A stretch of DNA of 64,000 bases from assembly GCA_015178975.1 (NCBI GenBank), contig WHVD01000021.1, positions 744,001 through 808,000 on the forward strand, given 5' to 3'. The notes under the pieces are model-generated. The model searched no databases. It was not told the DNA's origin and worked only from the letters and a program-made list of their open reading frames with translations. The position numbers were made by a program, and so were the translations under genes. Origin of the DNA: Hysterangium stoloniferum (taxonomy: Eukaryota > Basidiomycota > Agaricomycetes > Hysterangiales > Hysterangiaceae). This document shows positions 9,240-20,894 of the stretch, piece by piece. Numbering within the stretch: position 1 is the first letter of the stretch; every line of letters begins with the position of its first letter.

Positions 9240-12150
9240 ATGCCGAAGAACACGACATCGCTTCATGATTTCCGCTCGAAAACACCACCTTCTGGTCCTA
9301 CCGCGGATTCTACCAAGTTGGGTACCACTCCCATTCTTAAGAAGGAATCATCACCACAGGTGTATTCCATGCATCTAGCGAGAGATGAAAGGATCACCAC
9401 ATTGTCCAAGGAAATATCTGGACGAGTAATTGGTCCCGTCAGAGTAGAAGATTTCTTGGGTCAATATCTCCCTAAAGCCCCCAATCCCTGTCCGAAGTTT
9501 ACCACCGAAACGCTGGGAAAACAAAACTTTCAGTGAATCCAGTAGCGAGTTCGCCATGTACAAGCCCTAGGTACATATGTTATTTTGTGGTGCTTGCCGT
9601 TGAGGGTGATACCTTCAATAACAGTGGTCCCTTCGAGCGTACTTTTGATACACAACACTGGGTCAAATTCCATGCGACGGCACACAAGCTGCACAGTTCC
9701 GGACACATGTCTTCCTTATCCTTGTTTTCCCCAATTATGCTAGATTCCTGCGCTGGGATCGCAGTGGCGTTATCGTAATAGAAAAAGTCCCTTTCTCAAA
9801 TCGCTCCTATGTCTAGTTCTTCTGGCGGTTTAATCATGCCAGCCCTGCTGCACGTGATGTGAATTTATTTATTTATTTTTAATACATTTATATACCGCAT
9901 TGCATAATGAAGATACATAGTGGTTCGGTAGCATCGTATAGAGTGTAGCTACTATAGTATCTATGGGGGAATGAAGAGGAAGCAGGCCGGATGTGTCAGA
10001 GTGAGTGGTGGTTGGCAGGATGGTCGAATAAAGAGAGGTGATTGCACTGAACTTGCCCAGTGAACAGCACATGCCATTTGGGCTGAAGCCCCAGGAAGAG
10101 CCTGAGATCCTGCTAACAGGTGTCGATGACAGCTGCAGGCACATCGAAGTCTTGCATTGCTAGTGCATAAGTGAATGCTGGAGTCGGGGGTGGGTAGGAA
10201 GAAAAGACCGCTGCCAGGCTGCGGTCATGGTTTAGGAGGTGCCAGTGACCGGTCCACAGGCGACACTGGTGTGTGGGTGAAGGCTGCCGACTTTGACAGA
10301 GCAGTGAACTCAGAGGCTCCCCAAGCCTGTTCACTGTCATCCACCTCTCTGTCCTTTTACCACGAGCATGGGGGTCCCAACCCCAGAGGCAGGTGGTGGT
10401 CATGGAACAAGAGAGCCTTGGCACACACAAGGGCCTTGAAGCTCTAGCCGAGTTCATCGCTGCCTCAGACGCTTTCTGGAAGACCTAATCACCCCCGCCC
10501 TGCATTAGACCCTCCCATGTATCCCAACCCACTGCATTCACATCCCACCTTTTCTCCACTGACCGCTAGGGTAGTTCTCTCCCCAACCCCTATGTATCTT
10601 AGTTATGCGATGCGGTATATACATAAATGTTTTTTAAAAAAAAAAAAAAAGCCTTGGCACATGATGTGGATACTACGGCCACAGAGTTTCCACACAACCA
10701 CCTGGTCGCAGTAAAGATCAAATTGTCCCTTGGTCTCAAGGATGGTGACCGACTATTTCAGATTAAACTTGATCAAAAAGGCCACACTTGTGTATTTTAT
10801 TGTTTCATATACATGGCTGTATGATCTCCCCTCAGCCCCTCAACTCGTGTTTTCAAGGCTACTGCATTGAAACTGGGAAGTTGGTGCTTCTCAAGGACAC
10901 ACGGATGGTTGTTTCACATAGTCAGAGCCCCGAACATATGATATATGAACAGCTGAAGAAACATGGTATCAGGAATATCTGCATATGCAGAGGGATGTGA
11001 TGTGTTAGATCAGTTTACCAGGATGCAGGATTCATCGATGGCAAGACACCTTTCTTCACCATTGAGGTGATTGCAGCACTATTGACTCATTCTGAACAAA
11101 ATTGGAAGGTCTCTAACTGATTTTAGGAATACAAAAGAGATGGTGACTGCAGTGAGAGATGCCATCACTGGTACATATATCAGTCTCTCAATGGAATTGC
11201 TGCTGATTCCTTTTCGACAGCCCATGGAGACACTTATGACAAGGCTGAAATTCTTCACAGAGATATCAGCTCAGCTGATATTCTTATCATTGACACCGGT
11301 GGCAGATTGCTAATTGACTGGGATCTTTGCAAAAGCTTCAACATATACATCAAGGACAAGCACACATTGAAAGGACTGTGAGTACCTCCCCTACTCTCCG
11401 AATCCTATTGGGAAGTCTTCTGAACTTTCGTTTTGCATTTTATTATCTGTTTCTGTCACGGACAGGATACTTGGCAATTCATGGCTGCTTGTTTGCTAGT
11501 TATTCCCACCTATGGAGAGGTACCAGCGATACCTGATCAGGCTGACGACTTGGAGTCCTTCTTCTACATCCTTGTCTAAATTGCCTTGAGATATACCGAG
11601 CATAGCTTTGTTAAGGGTGTGCTCACCAAAATGCTTCAGGCAGCTTTTGACAACCATTATCTGGACTCTAAAGGAGCTGTGAAAGGAGGAGATAGGAAGA
11701 AAGTCTAAGTGTGCTTCTCTGACCCCTTCCAAGATTCTTGTTTATTCAATGTCTCATTGAAGGAGTTAATTGAAACATTGGTGACAATGTTTGCAGTATG
11801 ATATGAAAAGGCACCGACAGGAACAGAAATTGCTGAATACAATGTGATACTCCAACAGACTGTGAGTAGGACCTCTTTAGAGAAATTGTGATCAGAACAA
11901 CTTATCACCCAAAATCTTCTCAGGAAATATATGAACTGACAAGACAATTTGAAAGGTGGTGGCTGGATGGAATCTGAATTAACAAAGGCATTAGAGAAGA
12001 TTGGTTGGAATGAGCATGGTGACTGTGTTCAGCGCAATCTATCAACTCCCCTTCCTACACAGCTTATGGCAGCAAAGACTGAGTATTCTGAAGGTGGGGC
12101 TGATGTGTCTGCGCAACTCAGCTTGTTTATGACTTTGATTCTGGTTTGAT
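9240..12150 (+). pseudogene. FunK1-type protein kinase, disrupted
   Basis: Pieces in order match fungal-type FunK1 kinases, a family expanded in mushrooms. They are: an N-terminal segment from ATG 9,240 with VRVEDFLGQYLPKAP; RTHVFLILVFPNYARFLRWD at about 9,690-9,750 leading to FFWRFNHASPAARD near 9,850; then, after a large insertion, VDTTATEFPHNHLVA at 10,665; LHRDISSADILI at about 11,253-11,290 (catalytic loop, HRD); LIDWDLCKSF at about 11,310 (DWD in place of DFG, usual in FunK1); and DDLESFF near 11,543. The C-terminal tail is recognisable to about 12,150. The gene is broken by the 9,862-10,650 insertion and also by at least one frame change near 9,525 and a stop after the DDLESFF segment. 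No activity is expected. CpG loss matches the neighbouring repeats. Confidence 0.8.
9862..10650 (+). mobile_element. LINE-derived insertion with two opposed 3' ends
   Basis: The insertion ends in an A-run (10,636-10,650). It is flanked by matching ~18-20-bp sequences: 'gccctgctgcacgtgatgtg' at 9,842-9,861 and 'gccttggcacatgatgtg' at 10,651-10,668. Such a direct repeat directly after the tail is typical of LINE integration. The plus-strand frame near 10,400-10,487 ends …KGLEALAEFIAASDAFWKT then stop, which I take as the C-terminus of a LINE-type ORF2, followed by a 3' UTR. The left end carries the same ~45-bp terminal UTR sequence in reverse orientation (9,875-9,925 versus 10,590-10,632). So two related 3' ends face outward. 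The flanking exon reads on across the site (…ASPAARD | VDTTATEF…). Confidence 0.65.
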
Positions 12151-13591
12151 TGTCTTGTCATATCCCAATTTGTGTCTGTGCAACTCAGCTCCATTATGGA
12201 TTTCATTCCAGTAAATTTTATTCTGGTTCGATATATCTGGAATTGAGCGAGGACTGGGAATGGTTGTACTACCCTTTTTGAGTGCATCAAGGACCTTTCT
12301 TTAGACAATGGGGTGGAAGTTGTAACTTGTCCTTTAATGTTGTGCTCTTTATATCTTGTGCACCACAAGAGATAACACATCAAAGTGATCTATGTAACTT
12401 TCTCGCTCCCTGCACCTACACCTATGCACCTTTGCCATCTGGTCTGTGTCGACTCATTGGATCCTCCTACCAGTTCTTTCTGGCTTCGGAACACCACTGG
12501 ATAATCTGTTTGTATTTTAAATGTAAGTAGATCTTAAAGTATATGGTCTCAGTTTTCCCACACCCACCTTGTCCCGTTATTTTTCTCCCTCCCTATTGAA
12601 GGAGAGGCATCTATTTTTTTAACATCCCCCAGGTGCCTCTACAACTCAGGAGTCAATATATGTGGACAGGTTGCATTCCCTCCATATCTGATCGTATATC
12701 TCACATTATGTGCAGTTCTCCTGCCAAAGCCTAGAACAGTATCGTCTCTCTGAGACACCTATCAATTATTCATAGTATATTACAATTTCTCCTTGAATCC
12801 TGATTATTTCACATCTCTTAACGCAGTTCTGAATCAAACTATCAGCAGTGAAGATGCAAGACCTCAAGTCACTTCAAGGATAATGATTGAGCTCAAAATT
12901 CCTCAAGTTCATAATTGACTGTTCTGTTAAATTTGACCACATCCTTAAATCCTCCCACCCTCAAACTCTACCAGGCCTCAAGATTCAATATGTTACCTTT
13001 ATATCAGAAAAATATTTGTTCAGAGTGTTCTTCTATCAAACTGGGGTACATGTTAGCGATGTGATCCCTGGTGCAATGGAGTCCCCTGCAACATGGGCTG
13101 CTGCCGAGGATACTGGTGGTGCATCAAGGCAAAGACTGCAGACAAATTTAAAAGGTGTATGAACCGGGCCCGAAAGAGGGTTGTTAGAAGAAAATAGCAG
13201 AGATTTGGTGATGAGTCCCTTTGTAAAGAGAATGCATATGAGCCTTGAAATGGCAGGACATCAGATCTGGGACCAAAAGAGAAAAGAACTGAACCAACAA
13301 AAAAAAAAGAATGTCAAAATGGGGAGAATAACATGTGTTGAGAGTGCGTGCATGGAAGCGAGATGGGATGGAGGCATCCAGCTTTGAAGAAGTTATGGTT
13401 GGAATCCAAAAGATTCTCATCAGGCCCGCTGGTCATGCTCGCAACACAAAACAACAAGGTGCAAGGGATTTATGGATCAGAATCTCACAAGTAGGGGTAT
13501 ATACATTATCCTTTTCATTGTGCTCCTCTCTCTCTCCTTAGGTTTATATTCCTCCACTCTCTGACTTTGTTGTTTTCCTCACACTCCATCC
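12151..13591. other. No supported gene
   Basis: CpG-poor sequence with several short frames. One (12,887-13,162) could be an upstream exon of the next gene, but I found no domain or convincing splice chain. Confidence 0.4.
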
Positions 13592-14473
13592 ATGGATGCA
13601 TTCACCACTTTCCTTCCCTATTGCTGCATACCACGGGCCTGCACTCACTGTCACCATGAAAGGACATGGTGCGACGAAGAGAGGCCCTGCAGCTGTTGCA
13701 AAAACAAGGGAAGGGCCTAAACATGCACAGATGGGTGCGAGGAATGTCAGCAAAGGAAACTAGTGTGAGTTCTATCCGAGACTCGCTGACCTTTCATACT
13801 CCATCTATACTCACCTACATGTACACAGCTGTGACGGCAACTGGCCCTGTTCCCCTTGCACAAAAAATGGCATAAAATGCCTCCCACTCATTTGTCATCT
13901 CCCTGGTGCCCCCCATAGGGTCAAGCCAAAGCATGTCATTGCCCCGCCTGGTATCCCCCAACATCCCTCTTCCCCCTCCCAACCTCCTCCAAAGCCATAT
14001 GAACCACCCACAAAAACCTGCAACTCATGCAAAAACAACGGTACTGTTTGCAATGGCGAATTGCCCTGCTCCCACTGCTCAATGCACGGCACTCGATGTG
14101 TGTTTCCCCTAGCACCTGGACCAAAACCACGATGTGCGTCCTCTCACCAGCTGAATATCAAGTACAAGAGTGCATGGCCGTGTCAGAATTGCGTTGATTT
14201 GGGGACCAAGTGTATAGACAAGGCACACAAAGGGATGGGGTGGAACTCGAAGGTAAAATGGGCCTGCGCTAGTTGTTGTGCAAACAAGGTCCAGTGTGAC
14301 ATTGAGTGCATTTTTGCATTCAGTTTGCTTTGTTGGCATATTCAGACTTTATTCTTTTTCACAGCTGGCCTTGCAGGAGTTGTGTGATGTGGGAGATTCA
14401 GTGTGTTGAGTGGTGTAGGACTTGTGGAGGCACAGAGCCCGGAATACATGTCATGTGCAGAGTCATCTGGTGA
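13592..14473 (+). CDS. Cys-rich protein with five tandem Zn2Cys6-type clusters (possibly a pseudogene)
   Basis: Three exons (13,592-13,764, 13,829-14,305, 14,365-14,473) join in frame across 64- and 59-bp introns and would give about 250 residues. Five units follow CX2CX6CX5CX2CX6C, the Gal4-type binuclear zinc cluster spacing. Unit 1 starts CTHCHHERTWC. Unit 2 starts CEECQQRKLVC and is completed across intron 1 (CDGNWPCSPC). Unit 3 is CNSCKNNGTVC…CSHCSMHGTRC. Unit 4 keeps the spacing but has Ser and Tyr at the second and third cysteine positions. Unit 5 starts CASCCANKVQC and is completed across intron 2 (WPCRSCVMWEIQC). A TAA at 13,718-13,720 falls where the sixth Cys of unit 1 is expected, so the first unit or the whole gene may be dead. 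Ordinary Zn2Cys6 factors carry one cluster followed by a long regulatory domain; none is seen here. Role unknown; DNA or RNA binding is an inference. Confidence 0.6.
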
Positions 14474-14792
14474 CACTCACCATCACTATCAGGAGAGTCC
14501 AGCCAAAGCATCAATGAGCTCATCTTTACAAGGTAATGTTTGTGCTATGCTTTTTAATGTATAATACTCATCGCTGAACTCAACCATTAGACAGAGGTTT
14601 TGATCCTGAACCCATGGTCATTGAGGTTGAAGGAAAAGAATCAAAATCTCAAGTGCCAGCACCCCTCAAGTTTATATGTAAATTTTTTACTGGGTCACAT
14701 GATGTCTTGATACACCACCCATACCTGACAGGTTTTTATGTACAAGATCTAGATTTTGGCCTCCTTGGGATTTTGGCCAAATGGGGGGATAC

Positions 14793-15535
14793 TATTACAA
14801 CCATGTCACAACCCAAAAGTCCCCAATGATACTATTGTCTGCCTACATTTCAAGTTACAGGTCAAGTCATCGTATCAGCAACCATTGGTATACCAACACT
14901 GACATATCCCTTCATGGTGATCAAACCCCATTTACGCCCTTGTCAAGTTATACTTGTACCATCTGGTTATGCTTTGATATGTCCCCTTTTTATTATGATG
15001 ATCTGTTCTACTCTATGTTTCACATATGCACATATATACTTGTAGCTCTTGGACTATTCCCTTTTCTTGTAATTCCACTCTCAGTTAATCATGGCCTCCG
15101 ATCCTATTGTAACCTCCCAGTTCCTAGTCAAGTTTATTTGTCACTAATTGGACATTCCCACTCTTATCTTAGTTAGTATTTCGAGATGCCAATAACTAGT
15201 ATTTAAGTCCAATGGTAATGTAGCTACAAAGTAATCAGAATATTGACTCAGAACACTTGTATACCTCTCTCATAGTCCTGCTCTAAATATCCTGCTCTTC
15301 GCCTTTGCTTGCACTCACTCACTCTTGGTCTCTGACCCTTTGACCCCCAACTTATCCTTCAGCTTCTGATCAGTGACTTACCGAGAGGATTATTCGACAG
15401 GATTAGTTTTCCACCTGCCTGAAATTTAAGGATATCTGATGGTAACTTGTGAGGGTGCAGCATATAAGCTGAAGCCAAGTCCTTCCATTTGGTCCCTGTC
15501 AGTCTACTGACATCAATCAGTTTCTGTTCTTAACA
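14793..15535 (+). mobile_element. LTR family 'A' copy without a target-site duplication
   Basis: This is homologous over its length to LTRs at 19,627-20,368 and, reversed, 17,102-20,889 and 57,676-58,626. Shared blocks include 'tgtcacaaccc', 'gatcaaaccccatttacgc' and a 3' end '…cagtttctgttcttaaca'. The flanks do not match each other. It joins directly to truncated gypsy integrase sequence at 15,536, so I suspect recombination between copies rather than a simple insertion. It is the most CpG-depleted of the family A copies seen here. Confidence 0.7.
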
Positions 15536-15878
15536 ATGATAACCTTTATTAGCAAAAAATGGCATTTCACCAGTTGTTTTGGAAGGTGCATTGTTATAAG
15601 CAAATTTGGCAAGAGGAAGTAATTCTGCCCAATTGTCTTGTTGATAATCACAATATATTTGTAAATATTGTTCAAGAGTTTGATTGACTTGTTTGGTTTG
15701 TCCGTCACCTTCAGGATGTATCCTGAAGTACAATGTAGTTTCATGTCAAGTGCTATTCCAAGGGATCAAAAGAAGTACAACATAAATTTGGATCCTCAAT
15801 CAGAGGTTACATGACTTGGAACTCAATGTTTTGAAAAGACATGTAATACAACAAGTTGGGCTAGTTTGGAAGTGTTGA

Positions 15879-16452
15879 TGTCAGGGCAATATATATAATA
15901 TATGGTTGCCATTTATTTTATTTAAGTTTACTATATTTTTCTATATTTTATAGAGTGCATATATGCACCTACACACAGATACAGGTGTGAGCACAATTAT
16001 GTAATCACATCACCATTGCATGGCTGCTGCCGCTGTCGCAAGACCACCACTGCCATTGCAAGGCTGCCACTGCCATTGTAAGGCCACCACTGCTGCCCAC
16101 AGCCTGGTTGACACACAGTGCTTTACACTGTGTCTAAAGCTGTCCCTGTGCACCTAGTGCACATGTGTGTGCACAGATGTGTGCCCCACTGCTGCAGACA
16201 AAGTTGGTGCTGACACAAGTGCCAGTTTGCTTAATAGCAGTGCATATGTATATGCACTTTCCTTTGATTTTTCATAAATAATAAATAAATAGTATAAATG
16301 GGGGGCATGTACATAACTAGTCTTTAGTTTCAATCTCTTAGGAATCCCACTCAAACAAGTGTGATCTCCCCTGCCATTGAGCTGTCCCCTCTTCACTTCA
16401 TATTTCTCTATTCTATCTTGTGTTTGGTAGCTTTGTTAGTGTTGCCCTAACA
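15879..16452 (+). mobile_element. Solo LTR, family 'B' (TSD GTTGA)
   Basis: The 574-bp sequence begins TGTCAGGGCAATATA, ends GTTGCCCTAACA and is flanked by GTTGA at 15,874-15,878 and 16,453-16,457. It interrupts the integrase region of relic G1. It contains a block of 'gctgccactgccattg' type repeats. No internal retroelement region is present, so it is a solo LTR. Confidence 0.9.
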
Positions 16453-16603
16453 GTTGATCATAGTATAAGTTGGAATGAATATTGCTTTGTTTTGATAATT
16501 GATCAACAATTACAAGTATTGAGTAGTAACTATTGAGGTTGGTAATTGTTTGATAAAATCCATTGAGATCGAATGCTGTGGTCGAAGAGGAATTGGAAGC
16601 TGT

Positions 16604-17067
16604 TGTTAAGTGCAGGCTCACAGGTGGGTGTCCAGGGGAAACCTGCAGAAGCTCTGGGAAGGACTTGGCTTCAGCTTATGTGCTGCACCCTTGCAAAATT
16701 GCATTGTCCAAACTTCAGGCAGGAGTGGATGGGAAACCTGTGAGTTTTGAGAATACACAAGGTACAAAAGACAAGTAGAAACTAAGTTGATTTTCTGATC
16801 AGATTCTATGTACAGATAACTACTTGGCTATATAGACTAGTAGATTATTGTACTACTAAATCAGACATACAAAAAGACATAGAAAGAGCACAATAACACA
16901 ACAAACCAGGTGTCAAATGGATCCGAAACAAAGGGCAGACTGAACCAGATGTCAAATGGGTAAAGACAGATATGTCCAGGCAGAGTCTGGTGGTTAGTTT
17001 GTGCAATATAGAGAGTTGAATACTTGTAGGTGAGTTCTGGGTCCTGGCAGGTTTCCTAGTCCTAACA
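16604..17067 (-). mobile_element. Solo LTR, family 'E' (TSD GCTGT)
   Basis: A 464-bp segment 'tgttaagtgcaggctc…cctagtcctaaca' is flanked by GCTGT at 16,599-16,603 and 17,068-17,072, again inside G1. The position of the shared 'ggacttggcttcagcttatgtgc' block shows the LTR is in minus orientation. A related, interrupted copy lies at 57,525-58,880. Confidence 0.85.
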
Positions 17068-17868
17068 GCTGTTTGAGTAATCCAATCAGTTGATGTCATG
17101 GTGTTAAGAACAGAAAACTGACTGATGTCAGTAGACTGACAGGCACTGAATGGAAGGACTTGGCTTCAGCTTACATATATGCTGTGCCCTTGCAAGTTAC
17201 CGTCAGATGTCCTTAAATTTCAGGTGGGTGGAAAACTAATCCTATCAAATAATCCTCTTGGTAAGTCACTGATCGGATGCCAAAGGATAAGTTGGGGGTC
17301 GAAGGGTCAGAGACCCAGAGTGAGTGAGCACAAGCAAAGGCAAAGAGCAGGATATTTAGAGTGAGACTATGAGAGAGGTATACAAGTGTTCTGAGTCAAT
17401 ATTCTGATTACTTTGTAGTTACATTACTGTTGGACTTACATACTAGCTATCGGCATCTCGAAATACTAACTAAGGTAAGAGTGGGAATGTCCAATTAGTG
17501 ACAAATCAACTTGACTAGGAACTGGGAGGTTACAATAGGATTGGAGATCGTGATTAACCAAGAGCAGAATTATGAGAAAGGGAATAGTCCAAGAGCTACA
17601 AGTATATATGGGCATATGTGAAACATGGAGTAGAATGGATCATCATAATAAAAAGGGGATGTATCAAAGCATAACCAGATGGTTGTCAGGGCAATATATA
17701 GATTATATATTTGCCATTTATTCTTTTGATTTTGGTTTATTTAATTTTATTATATTTACATGTGCATATAGCAGTGCAGGCACGGTGTGAGAACGATTAC
17801 ATAATCACGCCGCTGCCACTGCCATTGAAAGTGGTCGCACCATCGTGATACACAAGTATGCAGCATAG

Positions 17869-18451
17869 TGTTACGACCCGTTCCCGGATGTTTCAATATC
17901 CGACTTCCAATCTCCCACTTCCGACTTCCGATCTCCCACTTTCGATATCCGATATCTGACTACGGAACATCATAGTTACCGTATCATCCGTGTTCTTCGT
18001 TTGTTCCGCATTTGGTAATTTGTCCATTGACAAGTATTCACTCGTTTGTTTGTTGTATTCCCGTCTCGGAATATTGTCTTCCTAATATGTCTTATTGTAT
18101 TTCCGTTTTAAGAATACTTCCATTTCCGGCTTATTATGGTCTCAGTTTGTAGTACAATAACGAGTAGACTTATATTAGTTTCCACGAATTTGTACTTTAC
18201 TTCAGATCTGATATCGACTTAGTTTCTTATTCCTCCTCCCGTCTTTCTGTACGCTCGATATTCGGAACTCTTCGGAACTCTGAATATCCATATCTTCCGT
18301 CATTAGTTCACTTCCGAAATTAAGGACATTGAGCGTTTGCGTAGAGGTGCAACATAAGCTGAAGCCGACGTCCTGACCCTATCCATGAGTTTCCGACTTC
18401 CCGGTGACTTCCCGATAGTTCCGGAATAAGTTCCCGACACGGCACTTAACA
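17869..18451 (+). mobile_element. Solo LTR, family 'C' (TSD CATAG)
   Basis: A 583-bp LTR 'tgttacgacccgttcccgg…cggcacttaaca' is flanked by CATAG at 17,864-17,868 and 18,452-18,456. It is nested in family B and retains many CpG dinucleotides, so it looks young relative to its host layers. It includes short 'ccgacttccgatctccca' repeats near its 5' end. Confidence 0.9.
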
Positions 18452-18683
18452 CATAGTTGCAATTTGCACATTCTGCATGGTGGCACAGCCAAGTGAGGCA
18501 CCAACATAATGATGATGGCATTGCCTACACCCTGAACATGGCCACGCAGTGATATAGCGAACATGATTACATAATCACACCACTGTCGAAAGGCTGCACT
18601 GCCATCACAAAGTCGCTGCTGCTGTCGCCATCATCACATGGCCATATCTATTGTCGTCACAAGGCTGTCACAGCCATTGTCAT

Positions 18684-19506
18684 TGTGAGGTCACCGGAAT
18701 TCCTGCCGGACTCTGGGCACTAAATTATACGCACCCACACCCTATACACACCAATTGTCAGTTTACCGGAATTCCCACCAGACTCCATATGTCAGACTTG
18801 TCCACATTTGACTTTGTTACTTCATGTATCAGTCACTGGAATACCCGCCGGATTCCATCCCTGTCTATGTCCAACCTCGTCCCACACGTCAGTCACCGGA
18901 CCCCACTCGGAAAACCCATCATCCCTCTAACTGAGCCCTGTTCCCGTTTTAGTCAATGACCTGTCATGATTCAGACTCCGCTCCTGCTCTGTTTCCCATT
19001 ATGGTTTATTATTTGTCACGATTCAGACTCCACTCCATTCCATCCCATTCCTAACACCAAATTTGGTGTTTACTTATCTCGTTCTATGTTTTGCTAGTTT
19101 CGTTTCATTATTACTGGATTTGGTATGTTATTTATTCCACAGTCTATATAGTCTGGCAGATGTTGTACATACAATCCAGTCAGAAAATCAGCTTAGATTC
19201 TCCCCAGTAATCTAATACATTTTCCACTCTAAACTCCTCCTTGAATTACACCACTCTTGCTAGTCGGAGCACATGGGCTCCAATGCATCTATCTCTCAAC
19301 CTCTGACTTATTTATCTCGACTCCCCGACCTCTCGACCCATGACCCCTCGACCTATGAACTCTGCTGGGACTCCCCAGGACTTCCATCCACCCATTTGAA
19401 ATTGGACAACACAATCTCACAAGGGCGCAGCCTATAAGCTGAAGCCAAGTCCTACCAGATTTCCTGTGGGTTTCCCTGGAAACCCTCCATGTACACACCC
19501 TTAACA
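18684..19506 (+). mobile_element. Solo LTR, family 'D' (TSD GTCAT/GTCAC)
   Basis: The LTR runs from 'tgtgaggtcaccggaattcc' to 'cacccttaaca' and is flanked by GTCAT (18,679-18,683) and GTCAC (19,507-19,511), one mismatch. It carries the 'gcgcagcctataagctgaagcc' block. It is nested in the family B copy. The 5' boundary is less certain than the others. Confidence 0.7.
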
Positions 19507-19626
19507 GTCACCGTATCCGCCATCATCACAAGGCCATCACAGCCATTGTCATCGTGAGGTCACCACAACCACCATTGTCATAAGGCCACTGCCACTGCCC
19601 ATAGCCTGGTTGACACACAGTGTGAA

Positions 19627-20368
19627 TGTTACGACTGTGTCACAACCCAATGGTCCCTGAGGTTATCGCCGCCTATCAACGTTTCAAGTTATCACTCGAG
19701 TTATCGCATCAGAAACCATTGGTCTCCCAACGCTGACATATGCTTTCACGGCGATCAAACCCCATTTACGCGCACATCAAAATATACTCTTACTATCTGG
19801 TTAAACTCTGATACATCCCTTTTTTATTATGATGATCCATTCTACTCTATGTTTCACATATGCCTATATATACTTGTAACCCTCGGACTATTTCCTTTTT
19901 TCATAATTCCACTCCCAGTTAATCACGGCCTCCAAACTTATCGTAACCTTCCCGTTCCTAGTCAAGTTTATTTGTCAATAACATTTTCCACTCTTCTCCT
20001 AGTTATTATTTCCTAGACACCAATAACTTGTATATGAACTCAGTGTAGTTGTAGTTACTAGGCAATCAGAATATCAACTCAGAACACCCACATACCTCTC
20101 TAGAAGTCTTACTCTAAGTATTCTGCTCTCCACCTTCGTGTGCGCTCGCCCACTCTCAGTCCCTGACCCCTTGGCCCAACACTCAACTTATCCTTCAGTC
20201 CCAATCGGTAACTCACTGAGAGGTGCTCATTAGGACTAGTCTTTGCCCGTCCGAAATTTAAGGACACCTGATGGATATTTGTGAGGGTGCAGCATATAAG
20301 CTGAAGCCAAGTCCTTCCAATCGGTCCCTGTCGGCCTACCAACATTAGTCAGTTTTCAGTTCTTAACA
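19627..20368 (+). mobile_element. Solo LTR, family 'A' (TSD GTGAA)
   Basis: A 742-bp LTR 'tgttacgactgtgtcacaaccc…cagttcttaaca' is flanked by GTGAA at 19,622-19,626 and 20,369-20,373. It is one of the most deeply nested insertions and keeps visibly more CpG than the copy at 14,793. Confidence 0.9.
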
Positions 20369-20894
20369 GTGAAGCACTGTGTGTCTAAAGTAAAAACTCA
20401 TCCCTGTGCACAGATGTGCACCCCACTGCTGCAGACAAAGTCAGCGCCAACACAAATGCTGAGGTGCTGGTTAGACACCGAAGCACCGGTTTGCTCAGTA
20501 GCAGTGCATATATGCACTTTCTCTTAATTTCTCATAAATAATAAATAGTATAAATAGGGGGCATGTACATAGCTAGTCTTTAGTTTCAATCTCTTAGGAA
20601 TCCCACTAAAACAAGTGTGATCTCCCCTGTCATTGAGCTGTCCCCTCTCCACTTTTATTTTTGTGTTCTATCTTGTGTTTGGTAGCCTTGTTAGTGTTGC
20701 CCTAACAATGGTACAAGTATAACTTGACAGGGGCATGGGGCATAAATGGGGCTTTGATCACTGTGAAGGGATACATCAGTGTCAGTATACTGACGGTTGC
20801 CAATACATATGATGACTTGACCCGTAACTTGAAATGTAGGTAGACAATAGTATCATCAGGGACCGTCGGGTTGCAACATGGTTATAACACATGG

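Larger units (their letters stand above)
17684..20707 (+). mobile_element. Solo LTR, family 'B', carrying three nested LTRs (TSD ATGGT)
   Basis: It starts TGTCAGGGCAATATATA, ends TTGCCCTAACA and is flanked by ATGGT at 17,679-17,683 and 20,708-20,712. Its own sequence is spread over four segments. The rest consists of LTRs at 17,869-18,451, 18,684-19,506 and 19,627-20,368. Compare the uninterrupted 574-bp copy at 15,879. Confidence 0.9.
17102..20889 (-). mobile_element. Solo LTR, family 'A', split by a nested insertion (TSD CATGG)
   Basis: The two parts (17,102-17,683 and 20,713-20,889) together match family A in reverse orientation, from 'tgttaagaacagaaaactgac' to '…gggttgcaacatggttataaca'. 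CATGG flanks it at 17,097-17,101 and 20,890-20,894. The family B LTR at 17,684-20,707 lies inside it. Confidence 0.85.

Noticed and set aside
9862-10650. A MITE with terminal inverted repeats
   Set aside because: The inverted ends look like LINE 3' UTR ends, and the A-tail plus ~18-bp target duplication fits LINE integration better.
14614-14829. Continuation of the Zn-cluster gene into 14,614-14,829
   Set aside because: Open frame without cysteines or clear splice link; it runs into an LTR at 14,793.
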